Shown: positions 1 through 11,794 of the stretch, piece after piece
Position numbering within the stretch: position 1 is the first letter of the stretch
Layout: each line of letters starts with the position of its first letter
NCBI GenBank assembly: GCA_051294375.1
Contig: CM119264.1
Coordinates: forward strand, 4,921,070 to 4,985,069
Reading direction: 5' to 3'
Length of the DNA stretch: 64,000 nt
Source: Paraspadella gotoi
Taxonomy: Eukaryota; Chaetognatha
Translations under genes and position numbers: made by a program
The notes under the pieces: generated by a model
What the model was told of the DNA's origin: nothing
Databases searched by the model: none
What the model saw: only the letters and a program-made list of their open reading frames with translations

Positions 1-78
1 ATTTCCCAAAGTAAAAATTTGTTTCACATTGTATTTCTCAAAAAGAAATAACGAGGGTAATTTTTTTCTAAATTACAG

Positions 79-1247
79 GGTCTTCATCTCTTGATGAAAT
101 ACGCGATGCAATTTTAAAAGAGCACCCGGGCACGATAATACATATGGTTGAAATGTTCAGCTACATTCACTCCATTTCCAATTTATCGCTTCAAGTCAAA
201 TCTCTCTCAAAGACGGTGCGAGAATTTACAGATAATGTGACTGAAGAAATCACACTCATATGTTTTTCACAAGGTATACCAAATCGAGATTGTTACTAAG
301 TTAAAATAAACAATTACTTAATACTTATTTATTAAATAAGTTTGCGAACTTTTTCCAGGTGCCTTAATTTGTCGTGGCTTGTTACAATACACCTCCAATC
401 ATAAAGTTCACACTTTTATATCACTTGCTGGGCCACTTGCCGGACAGTTTGGCAGTAAGTAAACTTAAACTTAATTATTAAGTTCTCATCAAATTAACAG
501 ACTGAATATTGGTTGAACTTTCATTTTCCAGTGACTAATTTACTCTTTACGTGGCTCGCGGGAAAAACCAAGTACCTCCTTTACAAATTTCTGTACACTT
601 ATTATGGTCAGACCTACTCCATAGGAAATTTATGGCGAGATCCATATCATTACGACTCATATTTAAAAGTTAACAAGTTTCTCTCAGAACTGAATAACGA
701 GGTATTTTGTAAAGCAAAATTATATACGTTTACAAAGATTTATCTAATAAAAATAAAATATTTTTCTCTTGAAATGTCTTATAGGTAAAACACAAAAAGG
801 AAAAAGATTTCAAAAAAAACTTTCTCCAGCTAAAAATATTAGTCATGGTCGGAGGCCCCGACGATGATGTCATCCAACCCTGGGAATCGAGCTTATTCGG
901 ATTTTTCCCAAAAAATTCTGACCAACTAGTCTTACCATTTTACAAGACAAACGCGTAAGTAATACCCTTAATACTATAATTTACAGACTATATTATGATT
1001 TATTCTTGGCTTATTGGCGCTACTAACTTTACGCATCTTCATTTTAAAATATAAATAATTTATCAAATTCAACTTAGTTTTTAATATAATAACTTTGATC
1101 ACAAGGTATCTTGACGATGCTTTTGGACTAAAAACTTTGCACAATCGAGGTGGAATTCGACTGCATAACATTCCTGGAATCAAACACACTGAATGGCATG
1201 CTAATAGGGGAGTCTTCGATGAAGCAATATTTCCTTACTTGTATTAG
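79..1247 (+). CDS. PPT2: Palmitoyl-protein thioesterase 2-like lysosomal thioesterase, 5' end outside window
   Basis: This is a lysosomal serine hydrolase that removes S-acyl groups; PPT2 is the family member with preference for acyl-CoA and short acyl thioesters (family knowledge). Five exons are visible: 79-273, 359-454, 532-701, 785-954 and 1106-1247, all with GT-AG borders and matching phases. The translation contains the nucleophile motif CFSQG split by the first intron, [22 protein letters not shown], the Asp motif [20 protein letters not shown], and the His motif GIKHTEWH before a stop TAG. These line up one after another with vertebrate PPT2, including the Ser, Asp and His of the catalytic triad. 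Bases 1-78 are intron, so the signal peptide and N-terminal strand lie upstream of the window. It is the only + strand gene I can support and is convergent with PCID2. A general PPT1 assignment is less likely because the DPYHYDSYL and [10 protein letters not shown] segments are PPT2-like. Confidence 0.9.
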
Positions 1248-2232
1248 TTGTACCCTTGTTTTTTGTTTTTACCAGGTATTTGTCATTAATTATTTTTATA
1301 CAAATTGTTTTAGTTTGTAGTTTTGCGAAGTTATTATGTATTTAATGTTATGATCAAGCACCATTAAAAAAAGCCATGATCAATGTTTACAAAAGTAGTT
1401 AAAAAAAAGAAGAAATTATTTGTTTTTGATTCATAAAAAGGAACTTAAATCGTCTTAGACTAGAAATCTACTATGAAATTAAATTCAATAGGGGCGGGGG
1501 TTCAAAACTTTAGTCTTGAAGTCTACTTTTAGGTAAAAAAAATGATTTTTTAAAAAAGTTCGATTTTAATGCTTTTATAAATTTATTGTTGCTATTAAAA
1601 TTACAATATTACTATATAATGATAAAAATTTTTTTAATCAATCTTAACTTTTTTTTGATGGATTCTGATAGAGCATAAAAAGTTAAATAAAAACTTTAAC
1701 TACAACTTTCAAAAATATTTATGTTTTCTTGGAAAAAGTAATAAAATTATCGAAAAATGATAATGATGATGATTATAAGTAGTTTTTCATATTTTTCTTA
1801 CAATTATGATCAAAATATCGAAAAAAGAATTATACTTTGTGTAGACAACTTTTTGCAAGCTACCTGAATCTGATCTTAAAAATAAAAAAATCCTAAAAAA
1901 ATTTTTAGCCTTTCCTATTTATAAATAAATATTAAAAAATTAATTTATGGAATATGGAGTAATATTAAAAAATTTTGTCTATTCAAATTTTTTAAAAAAT
2001 GTCTAAATTTTCGTTTGAGCAGGTGCTTAATTCAAATTTCTTAACCACCTTACTGAGTTAGTCTCCCCCTACTTAGACAGAACTGTGGACTTCGTCGTGG
2101 AATTAGACTTAACACTCACCATATTATTTTTATTCGGCTCGCAAGTCACCAAGAAGTACACTTTATACGTACTAAGTAGGCTCCTCGGAAAAAAATTTTA
2201 ATCACGTATGATTCGTAATATCAAGTACTTAC
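1248..2232. other. AT-rich intergenic stretch between convergent PPT2 and PCID2
   Basis: No supported gene. The sequence is AT-rich with many homopolymer runs. It is the place where the remaining exons of PCID2 should be if the gene were complete, because the last visible PCID2 exon ends with an intact donor at 2231-2232. I read the minus strand here and found no segment resembling the C-terminal PCI/winged-helix part. Confidence 0.5.
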
Positions 2233-3363
2233 CAAGCAACATTTTCACAGGAATTAGATATATCAGTATAAGTTGTTTATTCCGTCGGGAGTTTTTGTGA
2301 CATCGTTCAAAGGCAAAGCTGAGATTTTCTTCGGCAAGACGAAATTCAGAATCGAACATATACTTTTTCCCCACGTGAAATCTGAATGTGACTAACTGCG
2401 CCAAAGCAAAATGATCTTTCAAGGTGGACTGGTCTATGGCGCGGATCAGGGGCTTGCACAAATGCAGTTTGTTAACCTGATTAAGATAATAACTTAGTCA
2501 AATTTAAAAGCAAAATTTGCATACTACCCAACACTTACCTTAAAATATATTTTGAAAAGTTGATTAACGAGATTAAGCATTCCCCACTTTTTCGATTCCG
2601 TCATAGCGGCTCGCGAATCCGAGGCGCAAACGCGAAAACACTTAAATAGCAAAACAGGAAAGTTAGAACGTACATAGCTAAATATTATGATAGATCTGAA
2701 ACAACAAATACATACGTCAGAAAATAATCCGGTTAATCAGTAATATACCTGCATGAGAAGATCGGCGGATTTTTCCAGCGTCTCCCATACGGGACCCTGA
2801 AGGTTGTTAATGTTGGACTCCTCTCTAGATTGGAATAGCTGAATGTCGGCTTGCATGGCGATTTGTCGGAGGTCCAAAGTCGCCACGAACATTATAGGAA
2901 GCGACCAGTTTTCTTCTTTCTGACTTAAAAAAAAAAAAATCAAAAATAAGTAAAACAATTGATTAACAGGATCGGCCTTGTTGTCAATACTTTTGAAGCA
3001 TCCTGACTATGCCTTGGACAAGACTAGTTTGAAAGGAGTAAGCTTCGAGGTAATCCTCGTTGTAATAAAACGACAAGATCGTCATGAGATGTGGCGCGAC
3101 GACTTCGTCGTAGGGCGTTTGAAAATGATGTTCCACCATGCCGTTCAGGTTATGCTACGCAAATAAAGAAACTAATATTGATGGAAAAGTCAATATTATT
3201 GAAAATAATAATAGTAGACTACCTGGGATGATTGTATGGCCTGCAATAATCGACGGCTTTTAGAATGTGGATCCTTTAGACCCAAAAGCTGGGCCGCTGC
3301 TATCCCGTCCTTATCTTCCAATACAGCCGACAATTCGTTAAAATAATCTCTCAAGTCTGACAT
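2233..3363 (-). CDS. PCID2: PCI domain protein 2 (TREX-2/nuclear mRNA export subunit), C-terminal part missing
   Basis: PCID2 (yeast Thp1) is a PCI-domain subunit of the nuclear pore-associated TREX-2 complex that couples transcription to mRNA export. Five minus-strand exons join in phase: 3223-3363 (start ATG 3361-3363), about 2991-3165, 2749-2919, 2539-2640 and 2233-2476. Recognisable stretches are [68 protein letters not shown] and [11 protein letters not shown], all typical of the family. The visible protein stops at the equivalent of about residue 250 of roughly 400. The last exon ends with a good donor (GTAAGT), but no continuation is present before PPT2. An acceptor-like TTATTCAG ends 33 nt upstream of the start codon. 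Either the 3' exons were lost, moved or dropped by the assembly, or this is a truncated copy. Confidence 0.85.
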
Positions 3364-3485
3364 GATTTTTGTTTAAGTTTTAATGATTACAGCATCTGAA
3401 TAAAATAACATGACAATTTAATAATTAACACTTCGGAAAAAACGATTGATCAAAACCAATGAACGTATCAGGATCGGGATCGAGG

Positions 3486-4685
3486 TCATCTTCGATCTCC
3501 TCTTCTCTCTTTAGAATATCTGTCAGATCTTTTATTTGAAGGTGACCTTTCCGAAGCGGGCGATCGCGAGCGTCCCTTATCAAGCGACCGAGAGTGCCTC
3601 ATTTCGGCCGAATGGCTGTTGCCAGGCGACCGCAAGCGTCTTCTGTCAGGCGACTGTCTATGATTAGGGGACCTGGAACGCCCTTTATTAGGCGACCGCG
3701 AGCTTCTTTTTTCGGGCATCCGTCTCTTTTCAGGCGACCGCGAGCGTCTGTCGGGCGACTGTCTATTTTTAGGGGTCATCGACCGTTTCCTGCGCGGGGA
3801 CCGCGACCGTCTATACGCCGGTGAACTTTGTCTTCGTTTTTCAAACGCCGTCTTCGTCGAAGCATCGTAGTGTTGGCTTCGATGACGCCTCCACTCCTCA
3901 GGCGAAGCTGAACGCCGCGGCGTCGCCGGCTCCTGTTTAATCGTCACGCCGCCGATTCGAAGTCCCTCATTTCTTCTTACGGCGCCATTCCGTCGATCAA
4001 AGTCATTGAGATCGGGTTTAACGTCGAGCGCTTCGTCCTTCGGTTCTCGCTTGAACTCTCGATCAGTGAACTCCCTATCTTCTCTTTTTTTCTTTTCCTT
4101 CTTTTTCTCTTTCTTCTCCTTTTTTTTCTTTCTCTTTCGCCTTTCCTCCTCTTCTTCTTCAACCTCCTCCTCCACCGTTCCGGAGTCCGTCATGGTCGAT
4201 GGGTGAATTCCCTGCTCCCTGATCTTCTTAGTAAGTTCGTCCTCGTCGAGGACGTCCTTGGGAAGCTTGTACTCTTCGACGTGGTCGACGCGGATCGTCC
4301 GCGTGGCGACCTTGATCCCGTTGAGATTGTCAACGGCGAGTATCGTTGATTTTTGATTCTCATAGCAGAGGAAAGCAAAGCCTTTCGACTTGCCAGTCTT
4401 CTTGTCGCGGACTGGAAATTAGAGGTGCGAGTGTCAAAAGATCAATTTTAAATCCTTCCACAAATATTTTCACAACTTACTCAAATTAATGTTGACGATC
4501 TCGCCATACTGAGAAAAGACGCAAACGACGTCACCCTCGGTGAGATCATAGTTGAGACCGCCGATGAAGATCCAAGCGCTGTCCTTGTACTGAGCGTGCC
4601 AGGAAGAATCGGTGCCAGCGATGCCCCGTTCTAACTCCAGCGCGTTGTACTTTTGTACGTTTTTAACGTTCGTCATGGGATTCAT
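3486..4685 (-). CDS. RBMX2: RBMX2-like RRM protein (Ist3/Snu17 homologue of the RES complex)
   Basis: This RNA-binding protein belongs to the RES (retention and splicing) complex that joins the activated spliceosome (family knowledge). There are two exons, 4481-4685 and 3486-4411, giving 376 aa. The N-terminus [14 protein letters not shown], followed by [18 protein letters not shown] and [16 protein letters not shown], matches RBMX2. The RRM covers about residues 36-114, with RNP2 at IFIGGL and RNP1 at KGFAFLCY. After the RRM come [17 protein letters not shown] and a lysine/glutamate tract, then a long arginine-serine tail with many RSRSP and SPDRR units, longer and more RS-like than in many homologues. 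The stop lies 122 bp from the PCID2 start. A pyrimidine-rich TTTTAATTAG ends 35 nt before the start codon and could be a 5'UTR or trans-splice acceptor. Confidence 0.92.
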
Positions 4686-4901
4686 TGTCGGTTTGTTTTT
4701 TTTTTTGCTTTAACACGGGCTAATTAAAAGATAAAAAAATAATTTAAAATACAATCGCGGGGGAATAGAATGGAATGGACCAAATATTTGACTGGCAAAT
4801 AAGTACAAAAAATAAACAATGGCGAGAAAAAAAAATTCAATGCTAAGGCTTTTCACGGTGTCATAGAAAACTAATTCCTGTCCACCGACGCGCAACGACT
4901 T

Positions 4902-5228
4902 TCAGCAGGCCTTATGACCCAGCGTTTGTGTCTCTTTCTTGAGAACGGTGAGCAGGGTCTGGGAGCTTTCAAGGATTTTGGCGTAAGCGTGTTCGGTTTC
5001 CGTGATGGTCCGATCGTAGTCGTTGCGAACGGCGAGCTTTTTGGCGAGAGACTCGTTGATTCGAGCCAATCGTTCGCCGAAGATGCGCATGTCGTTTTGA
5101 AGCTTGGTCTTTTCCTCTTCTTCGGTCTGGATCTCTTTGTTGATGTTTTCCCTCTTGACGCAGAGATCCTCCAAGCACTTGACCAACTCGTTGTTGTAGG
5201 TCTGGAGAGCCGCGCCCTGTTGCGTCAT
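4902..5228 (-). CDS. SSNA1: SSNA1/NA14 microtubule-nucleating coiled-coil protein
   Basis: SSNA1 (DIP13 in algae) is a small self-assembling coiled coil that binds microtubules at centrioles, basal bodies and midbodies. The gene is a single uninterrupted ORF of 108 aa (human about 119). It starts [20 protein letters not shown], the strongly conserved family N-terminus, and continues as one amphipathic helix with [25 protein letters not shown] and [17 protein letters not shown]. It has no intron, unlike its neighbours. The stop is 216 bp from the RBMX2 start and the start is 171 bp from the PRPF4 stop, within the compact same-strand cluster. Its presence implies a ciliated or centriole-bearing animal. 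The opposite-strand ORF at 4914-5276 is a shadow. Confidence 0.93.
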   Translation of the reverse strand: MTQQGAALQTYNNELVKCLEDLCVKRENINKEIQTEEEEKTKLQNDMRIFGERLARINESLAKKLAVRNDYDRTITETEHAYAKILESSQTLLTVLKKETQTLGHKAC

Positions 5229-5399
5229 TTTATTAATCTCCTTCTCTGTTGCCCGGATTTATCGCTTTCTTTGTAAACGTCCTTGATTTTTGATTTTCCC
5301 TATTTTCGATTGACAACCTAGAGAGGTTTTTTTTCCAAGGAATTAGCGAGAAGTTCAAAACAAACTGATAAAAAAATACAACAACAACAACGATTCGCG

Positions 5400-7518
5400 C
5401 TAAGTTTCCGGCGTCCACAACTTGAACGTCCTGTCGTAAGAGGCGGTGACGAGAAATTGAGAGTCGCGAGTCAAGTCACAGCCCATGATCTTAGCTTCGT
5501 GTCCTTCGAGGGACTTGAGGGGAGTCCAGCCGGGATTCATCCAGATCTTGGCCTTGGAATCGTAAGAGGCCGTGAGAAGAAACTTTCCTTCCGTCTTTTC
5601 GTATTTGACGTGGGTGAGAAGATTGTTGTGGGCGGGAATCGTGTAGATGGCCTTTCTTTGGCGGAGGTCCCAAATCTTGGCCGTGTTATCCTCGGAGGCG
5701 GAGGCGATGTGGAAACCGTTGGAGGAAAAATCGACGCCTGGCGGTGAATAAATAAAAAGAAAGCTAATTAACTTGTTTGTTCGCGAAAACCAGAGACAGC
5801 CTAACCAATACACTTACACAGGATACTCTTGAGATGTCCTTGAAGAAACATGATGCAACGACCCGTCCGCAAATCCCAAACGCGACCGTAAGCATCGAGT
5901 CCGCCACTGGCCGCGAGCGAACCGTCCTTGTTGAATTCAATATCAAAGACGGCCCTCGAATGTCCTTCCTAAGATATGATAATGATTTTTTAATTTTCTT
6001 TCGACTTTTTGTTCCGAAAACGAATAATTTTCGATCTACTTGATGCAAAATCTCTTCGCAGACTTCGAGATCCCAGAGACGCCACGAGCTGTCGTGACAC
6101 GCGGTGCCAAGAAATCGTCCGGATGGATGCCAGGACAAACGGGAGACACGGAAAGGGGCATGACCTATAAATTCCAAAGGTAAAATGATCCTATGCCGTC
6201 ATCCTTAATGCACATTACACATTAGGTAATATTTTCAAAGGTGCTTCTGATGGATACGGAATCATGAAGAGGATTAATATTATTCATATTCACAGATCCT
6301 TCACTGGGCAACATTGTGGTCGACCGTGCCGCCGTGATTAACTGACATTGTGGTCTACGCGTTAGAAGGACTCGTGCTTCTCAAGCCCACAACAATCCCC
6401 CTCTAACACTTCTGGATTTTCCTGCTTCTAAGTACAACAATAACAACCGACCTTCAATATCGGCGATTGGCTCTTCGTTCTCAAGATTCCAAAGCTTAAC
6501 GGATCCGTCGTGCCCGCAGGAAGCTAAGCAAATGCCGGAGGGATCCTGGGTCAGCGTCGCCTGCGGATGAAACTCGATGCAGCCGACCTGTGCGTTGTGG
6601 CCACGCAGGGTGCGTACCGGCTCGCAGGATGGAACGGTCCAGAGTTTGCAGAGACCGCTCCAAGAGGAAGTGGCCAGAAGTTGGTCGTTGGGGCTAAAGC
6701 AGCAATGTGAAATGGGCCGGTCGTCGCCGATCTGGCTGCAATGGATGGTGAGAGACTTGGCGAGGCGCTGCACGTCCTGCAAACGAGCGAGTTTGGTAGC
6801 CTCGGGCACGTTCTCTTCGTTCCTCTCAGTAAGGATTCGGTCGCGGGCGCGAGGGAGGGAATACTCGGCCAACCATCGCCGAGCGTCCTTTAAGCTGGAG
6901 GGACCTTCGTGGTACCAGGTCGTCTCCTCTCGGTCCTTGCCGTCTTTACCGGCGACTCCGGGAGTGACGGGGGCGCCTCTGGTGGCCGCCTCTTCTGCCT
7001 TTCGCTTCTTGATAGCGTCTTCGCCCAGGATGGAGAGAAGAGAGCGAAGACGCTCACGTCGATCGGCCGGGCCTTCGCCGAAGAGGCAAATCGGTTCGCC
7101 TAACTGAAAACAAAATTGTAGCCTATAGAATAGAAAGAGCAATATCAAATAAAGAGGTAAAAGAATGAATTAAATGAACGTTTGATTTAATAGATAACCC
7201 TCCGAAGTTTTCCGCCTAAACAACAACCTGACGGAGATTCCGTTTAACTTCTGAATCGTCGGTGGACACCACAACAGCTCGACCTCTCTTCCTCCTTTCG
7301 TACTCTTGCAGGAGATCCTTTTTGGTCTTGGAGCTGACCGACTCTTCTAGGGCCATCGTCTCTCCGGTTCCTACGTTAATGTTTCCGGCGGAGGCGAGCG
7401 ATTCAGCGGTTGGAGTTCCGCTTCCGCCGCCTCCATCCAGTTTGTTTTTCTCTTTCTCCTCCAAACTCCCATAATGAACGACTTTTTTCGAAGCTTCGTA
7501 CTGAATTTTTTCATCCAT
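5400..7518 (-). CDS. PRPF4: U4/U6 snRNP protein PRP4, WD40 spliceosome subunit
   Basis: PRPF4 is a component of the U4/U6.U5 tri-snRNP, bound to PRPF3 and the cyclophilin PPIH. Five exons join in phase to 518 aa: 7228-7518, 6452-7103, 6040-6164, 5818-5968 and 5400-5737. The N-terminus has [13 protein letters not shown], the PRP4/SFM helix has [13 protein letters not shown] then [18 protein letters not shown], the middle has [17 protein letters not shown] and [16 protein letters not shown], and then seven WD40 repeats run to the end ([12 protein letters not shown]). WD dipeptides or equivalents are visible as LCKLW, VKLWNL, WRLWDL, GRVWDL, AKIWDL, AKIWMN and FKLW. The exon-1 donor is GTTGTT, a weak consensus, but the phase and conservation leave no alternative. 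The start is 126 bp from the aldo-keto reductase stop. Confidence 0.95.
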
Positions 7519-7644
7519 CTCGACACAGGTCGGGTGGCGCTGCAGGCATTGGACGGAATTAAATACTACAATAATTTACGAATACTCAATAGAGTAAAAA
7601 TTAAACGAAATTAACATCTCGCTGTAAATTCGGCAAACAAATGT

Positions 7645-8839
7645 TTAGTCTAGAACAAAAACATTCATTCTGGTCTTATGCTCAATGACGCGTTGAAACA
7701 ATTCGAGTTCCTTGGGTTCCCACGATGTCTTTAAGTAAGACACGGAGGACAAAGAATCGATGAGTCGCATTTCTTCTTCGTTTAGGTTAAAGTCAAAAAC
7801 TTTAGTGTTTTCTTCCAATCTCTCTGGCTTCGTCGACTTGGGAATGCAAACTATTTGATGCTGCAAACACCATCTTATCACAATCTGGTGAAAGAAAGAA
7901 GAAAGTTACCAGCGGATCCTGTCTCAAAACTATAATGAGCTAAAAACCTGAGCGATGGTCTTTCGCTGTTTCGAAGCAATGCTCTCTAGCGGAGCTCGTA
8001 AATAGGGAATGTGAAGAATTTGCCCTGAAAACACATTTTTTTGTATATTTAGCAAAGCAGTGTTTAACTTTAGACAAAGCAATTTAGAATTAGATAATAG
8101 CAGCTCTTTTTACAAAAAACACTATTAAATCACTCATAAAATCCACACCTTTCGCCAGAGGTGAATATCCCTCGACGACGATCTCATGGTCGCGACAGAG
8201 TTGGATCAGCGACTCCTGCCGACAATAAGGATGAACCTCAATCTGATTGACGTGAGGCTCGACGCGACAACGCCCAAACAGCTCCTCCAGATGCTCCTCC
8301 TGAAAATTACTGACGCCGATGGCACGGCATTTGCCTGCGTCGAGAAGATCCTCCAAGGCGCGCCAGGTCTGGCTCATGGTCTCTTCTTTGTCTTTGAACC
8401 AGGACGGGCAGTCGGGCCAATGTAGGAGAACCACGTCCACGTAGTCCGTTCGAAGACGGCGCAACGAAGACTCCAACGACTCTACCGTCGGCTGGTAACT
8501 AACGCGAATGGACTTGCCTTTTATTTCGGACACGTTAGAGGCGAATGGACCAAAAACCTCCGGGGCAACGTACGTGCTTCGTTACCCGTAATTCGACGGC
8601 CATATTTTTGTGGTGAGGAAGAGTCTTTTCCGCTCTACGCCCGCGAGTTGGATAGAATCGGCGACCAACTCCTCGGTTCCGTAGCGCTGAGCCGTGTCGA
8701 CATGAGACACGCCCAGTCGAAGGGCGCCAGAAAGGGCGGAGCGAGAGAAGCCGCCGTCGTGCGATGTGCCGATGCCGAGAATCGGCATCTCCACTCCATT
8801 GCGGAGTCGTACCGTGGAAGAGAGCGAGAGAGAAGTCAT
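7645..8839 (-). CDS. Aldo-keto reductase (AKR superfamily), NADPH-dependent
   Basis: This is a cytosolic (beta/alpha)8 barrel enzyme that reduces carbonyls with NADPH. Four exons give 306 aa: 8586-8839, 8149-8498, 7948-8024 and 7645-7884. Motifs in order are NGVEMPILGIGT, HVDTAQRYG with the catalytic Asp48 and Tyr53, TTKIWPSNYG with catalytic Lys78, YVDVVLLHWPDCPSW with the catalytic His, CRAIGVSNFQEEHLEEL, VNQIEVHPYCRQ, GYSPLAKG and VCIPKSTKPERLEEN, all hallmarks of the family. The substrate cannot be predicted. The first intron must use the acceptor CGTTAG at 8499-8500, because only that choice gives the conserved NYGYQPTVESLESSL; other acceptors leave a stop. An acceptor-like TTTTTCAG ends 50 nt before the ATG, so there is a 5'UTR intron or a trans-splice site. 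Confidence 0.93.
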
Positions 8840-9085
8840 TAAAAAGAGGCTGGTCGGAAAAAAGTACGCCCTCCTTGTCCAGATAAACCTGAAAAAGTAA
8901 TATGCATATTGCATAAGGTAAAAAAAAGTAAATTGCGGAATGCGTACATGGTATGAGCAATGCTGATTGGTGTATAAAATATAAAAAGGCACGATGAATG
9001 CATACATTTTTTTGTGAAAACGACTTTGAAAATAAGTAAACTCGATACCGAATACCAAGAGCCAAAAAAAAATAAAAAAAACATT

Positions 9086-11206
9086 TCATGTAAAGTTCTC
9101 CAAGTTGTTTCTTGACTTTTCGAGACTCAAACTGCCGACTTTTCGACGGAGCACTCCGACGAGCCTCTCCAACTTGTCTCGTTCTTTCGCTCCCTCGATC
9201 ACCGCCGCCTCCCGAGCCTCGGCCTCTTTTTTCGCTGCCTTCTTCTCCGCCATTGCGTTGCGGATTTCCTCCGCAAGAATTTCCTTTTCTTCCTTCAGAG
9301 TTCCGATCAGACGTCGCTCTTCCAACAACTCGGCGTCAATCATCTTAATTCGCTCCAGCAATTCCCGCTCCTGCGAGAGGCTCCTATGAAGACCTCGCGC
9401 GATTTGCTCCTCCTGCAGTTCTGCTTCGACGCGGCGGAGCTTGGCCAAAGCGAGGTCACGCTCCTTCACCGTGGCGGCGAGACGTCGGTCCGTGTCAGAC
9501 TGGAACGGGAGGTGTGGCGGGGAGGATTAATTTAAAATAAATACAAACAAGGTTGAAAATTGTAGAGCATGAAAATAACAGATAGATCTAATAATCAATG
9601 ACTCAATCTCACCTTAGAAACCTCTGTCCTCTTTGCCTTCGCTAATTCCACCTCCAGCAAACGACACTTGGCGAGCACCTTGTCCCTCTCCTCGACGGCG
9701 GCTTTAATCTCTCGTCCGGCGATTTCCTCGGCCGCCTTCCTCGCCTCCTCTCGGCGTAGTTTCGTTAGTTTCGCCGACGATGCAGCCGCTGCCTCCACGT
9801 AAGGCACGATTCGGCGATCGTCTTCTTCGTCGCTGTTGTCCTCGTCACTGCTGCTACCATCGTCGTCTTCAGCGTCGGAACCAACTCTGCGCCGCGCAAC
9901 CACTTCGTCGCGTCTGCCGGCGCCCATTCGGCGGCGTTCCAGACGGCGGGCGCGTTCAACGGCGTCATCACGTTCGCGCTCCGCGGCCCGGATACGCCGC
10001 AGCAGGGCGCCATCGCGCTCCTTCTGTGCAGCGTAGAGTTCGTCCACGACGTCGGCGACACGCGACGCCATCGCCGAATCCGAGTCGGCTTCGTGCATCG
10101 ACGCCTCCAACTTGAGCGTCTCGATCTCGGCGTCCTTGTCTCGCAAGGCCTTGCGCACGCGCGAAACTTGGTCCCGCAAGGACTCGTTTTCTTCTAGAAG
10201 GCTTTTGAAAGCGGCGGTTTGATCGACAGGGACCAGAGCGGCAGTGGGCGAGCGGGAGTCCGTCGGCGGATGAGTCGACGACCAGTGGCCGAATGAAGAC
10301 CGAGGATCGCCGGTCGAAGGGAAGTAAGGGAAAAGGGGATTCGGGGGATGTAGTTGTGAAGGCGCTTGAGAGAAGAAAGGCGGGGCGAGTTGACCAAAGG
10401 GAGGAGAGTTTCGGAAGATTTCAGCCAGGTCTTCCGTCAACGAAGATGTGGAGGGGTAAGCAGAGTTGCGAAATTTGCCGCGACGGTTGAGACGTTTCGC
10501 GCCAGAGGAGAGGGATTCTCCCTTTTTTCGTTGTTGACGTCGAGTCGGGGGGACGAAGTGTGGACGGACGACGTCGTCGTCTCCGTCGTCATTGTCGTCG
10601 TCGTCTCCGTCGTCATTGTCGTCGTCGTTGTCCGAACTCTCTCGAATTTTGTCATTGGTGTCAGAATTTCCACTTCTCCCGCTTTCATCTCCGAGATCGG
10701 GGACGCACGCGGGTTCATCATCGAAGAGAGGGTTGCGGGAACGACTCTCCGGCAGGAAAACTTGGATTTTGGGCGAAGGCGCTTGGGGAGGCGATGGTGG
10801 GCGCGGAAGAGATGGCGCTGGCGGCGAATTGCAAGGCAAGGGTTCCGTCGGAAACTCGATTCGGCGAAGCGGCGATGAGTCAGTCGACGAATCCGCCGCC
10901 GGAAAACGAGTGGACTTTGCGGATTGGTCGGCGATGCCGTGTCGGTACCTGGATGATTATTAAGATAAAGAAAAAGTTAGATCCAAAGACTAAGTTCGAG
11001 AATGTGGCGACCAGCGGGTCCTAACAAGGGGAAATGCTATTTTTGCTTGGGTAGAAATCTCTGTTATCCTATCGTCCCTTATTCAAAGTAAAACGCAAGA
11101 CCTTTTCCCCATATCACCTCAATCTAACTTTGGACGGCGCCCCGTCCTCTTCGCGTCTCTCCTCGACGATTGAGGCGCAGGAATCGTTCGCGTCGTTTCC
11201 GTCCAT
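9086..11206 (-). CDS. Acidic, coiled-coil protein of unknown function
   Basis: I do not recognise this gene. Three exons with consensus borders keep frame: 11118-11206, 9613-10948 and 9086-9499, giving 612 aa. The start ATG (11204-11206) begins MDGNDANDSCASIVEERREE. The second exon opens with a Pro-rich stretch, then an acidic low-complexity block encoded by repeated GAC codons (about residues 100-125), then a Ser/Pro-rich part. From about residue 245 to the end the protein is a long charged coiled coil (ENESLRDQVSRVRKALRDKD, later DAELLEERRLIGTLKEEKEI) broken by a second acidic patch with SSSDEDNSDEEDD. Codons are GC-rich compared with the introns. It is the most upstream member of the compact same-strand cluster that runs to PCID2. 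A cytoskeletal or vesicle-tether role is possible but is only a guess from the coiled coil. Confidence 0.8.
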
Positions 11207-11522
11207 TTCCCTTTTTTTCTTTGTCTTTCTTTTAGTCTTTCTCGGAAGGCTACGTTTTCAAATTTTCCCAAATCATTTTCCTTCTTTTATCGGAAAATAA
11301 CATTAAATTTAAAGAACGCTCAACGCGACGGAGACAAAAAAAATTTAGGGGATTTTTTTGAAAATGAGAATCTCAAACGATCTCAACGAATCGGGGGGGG
11401 GGCGACGGAGCCGACCCCAAGCGGAGAGGGCGAGAGAGACCCGATTGGGGACTTGGGAACTGCGACGCGCGGCGGCGCGCAGAGCGAACAGATGGTAACT
11501 GGGTATTCGAACACTTGAACTT

Positions 11523-11701
11523 GAAAGCCTCGAAGTTTAAAATAAAAATGCGGTAAAATTTAGTTCGCGGCGAGGTGATCTCGATTTACCATAAACTTTT
11601 TAAGCTATCCGTTGATTAGGGAAAAAATAAAATTAAAACACCGATAAATCAAAGTAGCCAAATAAAAGTTTTGTGGAGCTAACATCTTCAAAGACAAAAA
11701 T
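11523..11701. repeat. Direct repeat, copy 1 of 2 (179 bp)
   Basis: The block starting GAAAGCCTCGAAGTTTAAA recurs almost base for base at 11795-11973; I noted one difference near the end (CTAACATC versus CTCACATC). It is non-coding. The near identity points to a recent duplication or two young insertions. Confidence 0.9.
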
Positions 11702-11794
11702 TCTTAACTGCTTGGTGATAAAAATGTGATAGGTTGCCGTTAAGTACATATACATTAGAGCGTAGTGAAAGTCACATATGGAAATTTTAATTAT

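Noticed and set aside
8499-8585. In-frame TAA seemed to split the aldo-keto reductase, suggesting a pseudogene or readthrough.
   Set aside because: An intron from GTAACG (8585) to the acceptor CGTTAG (8499) removes the stop and restores the conserved NYGYQPTVESL with correct phase.
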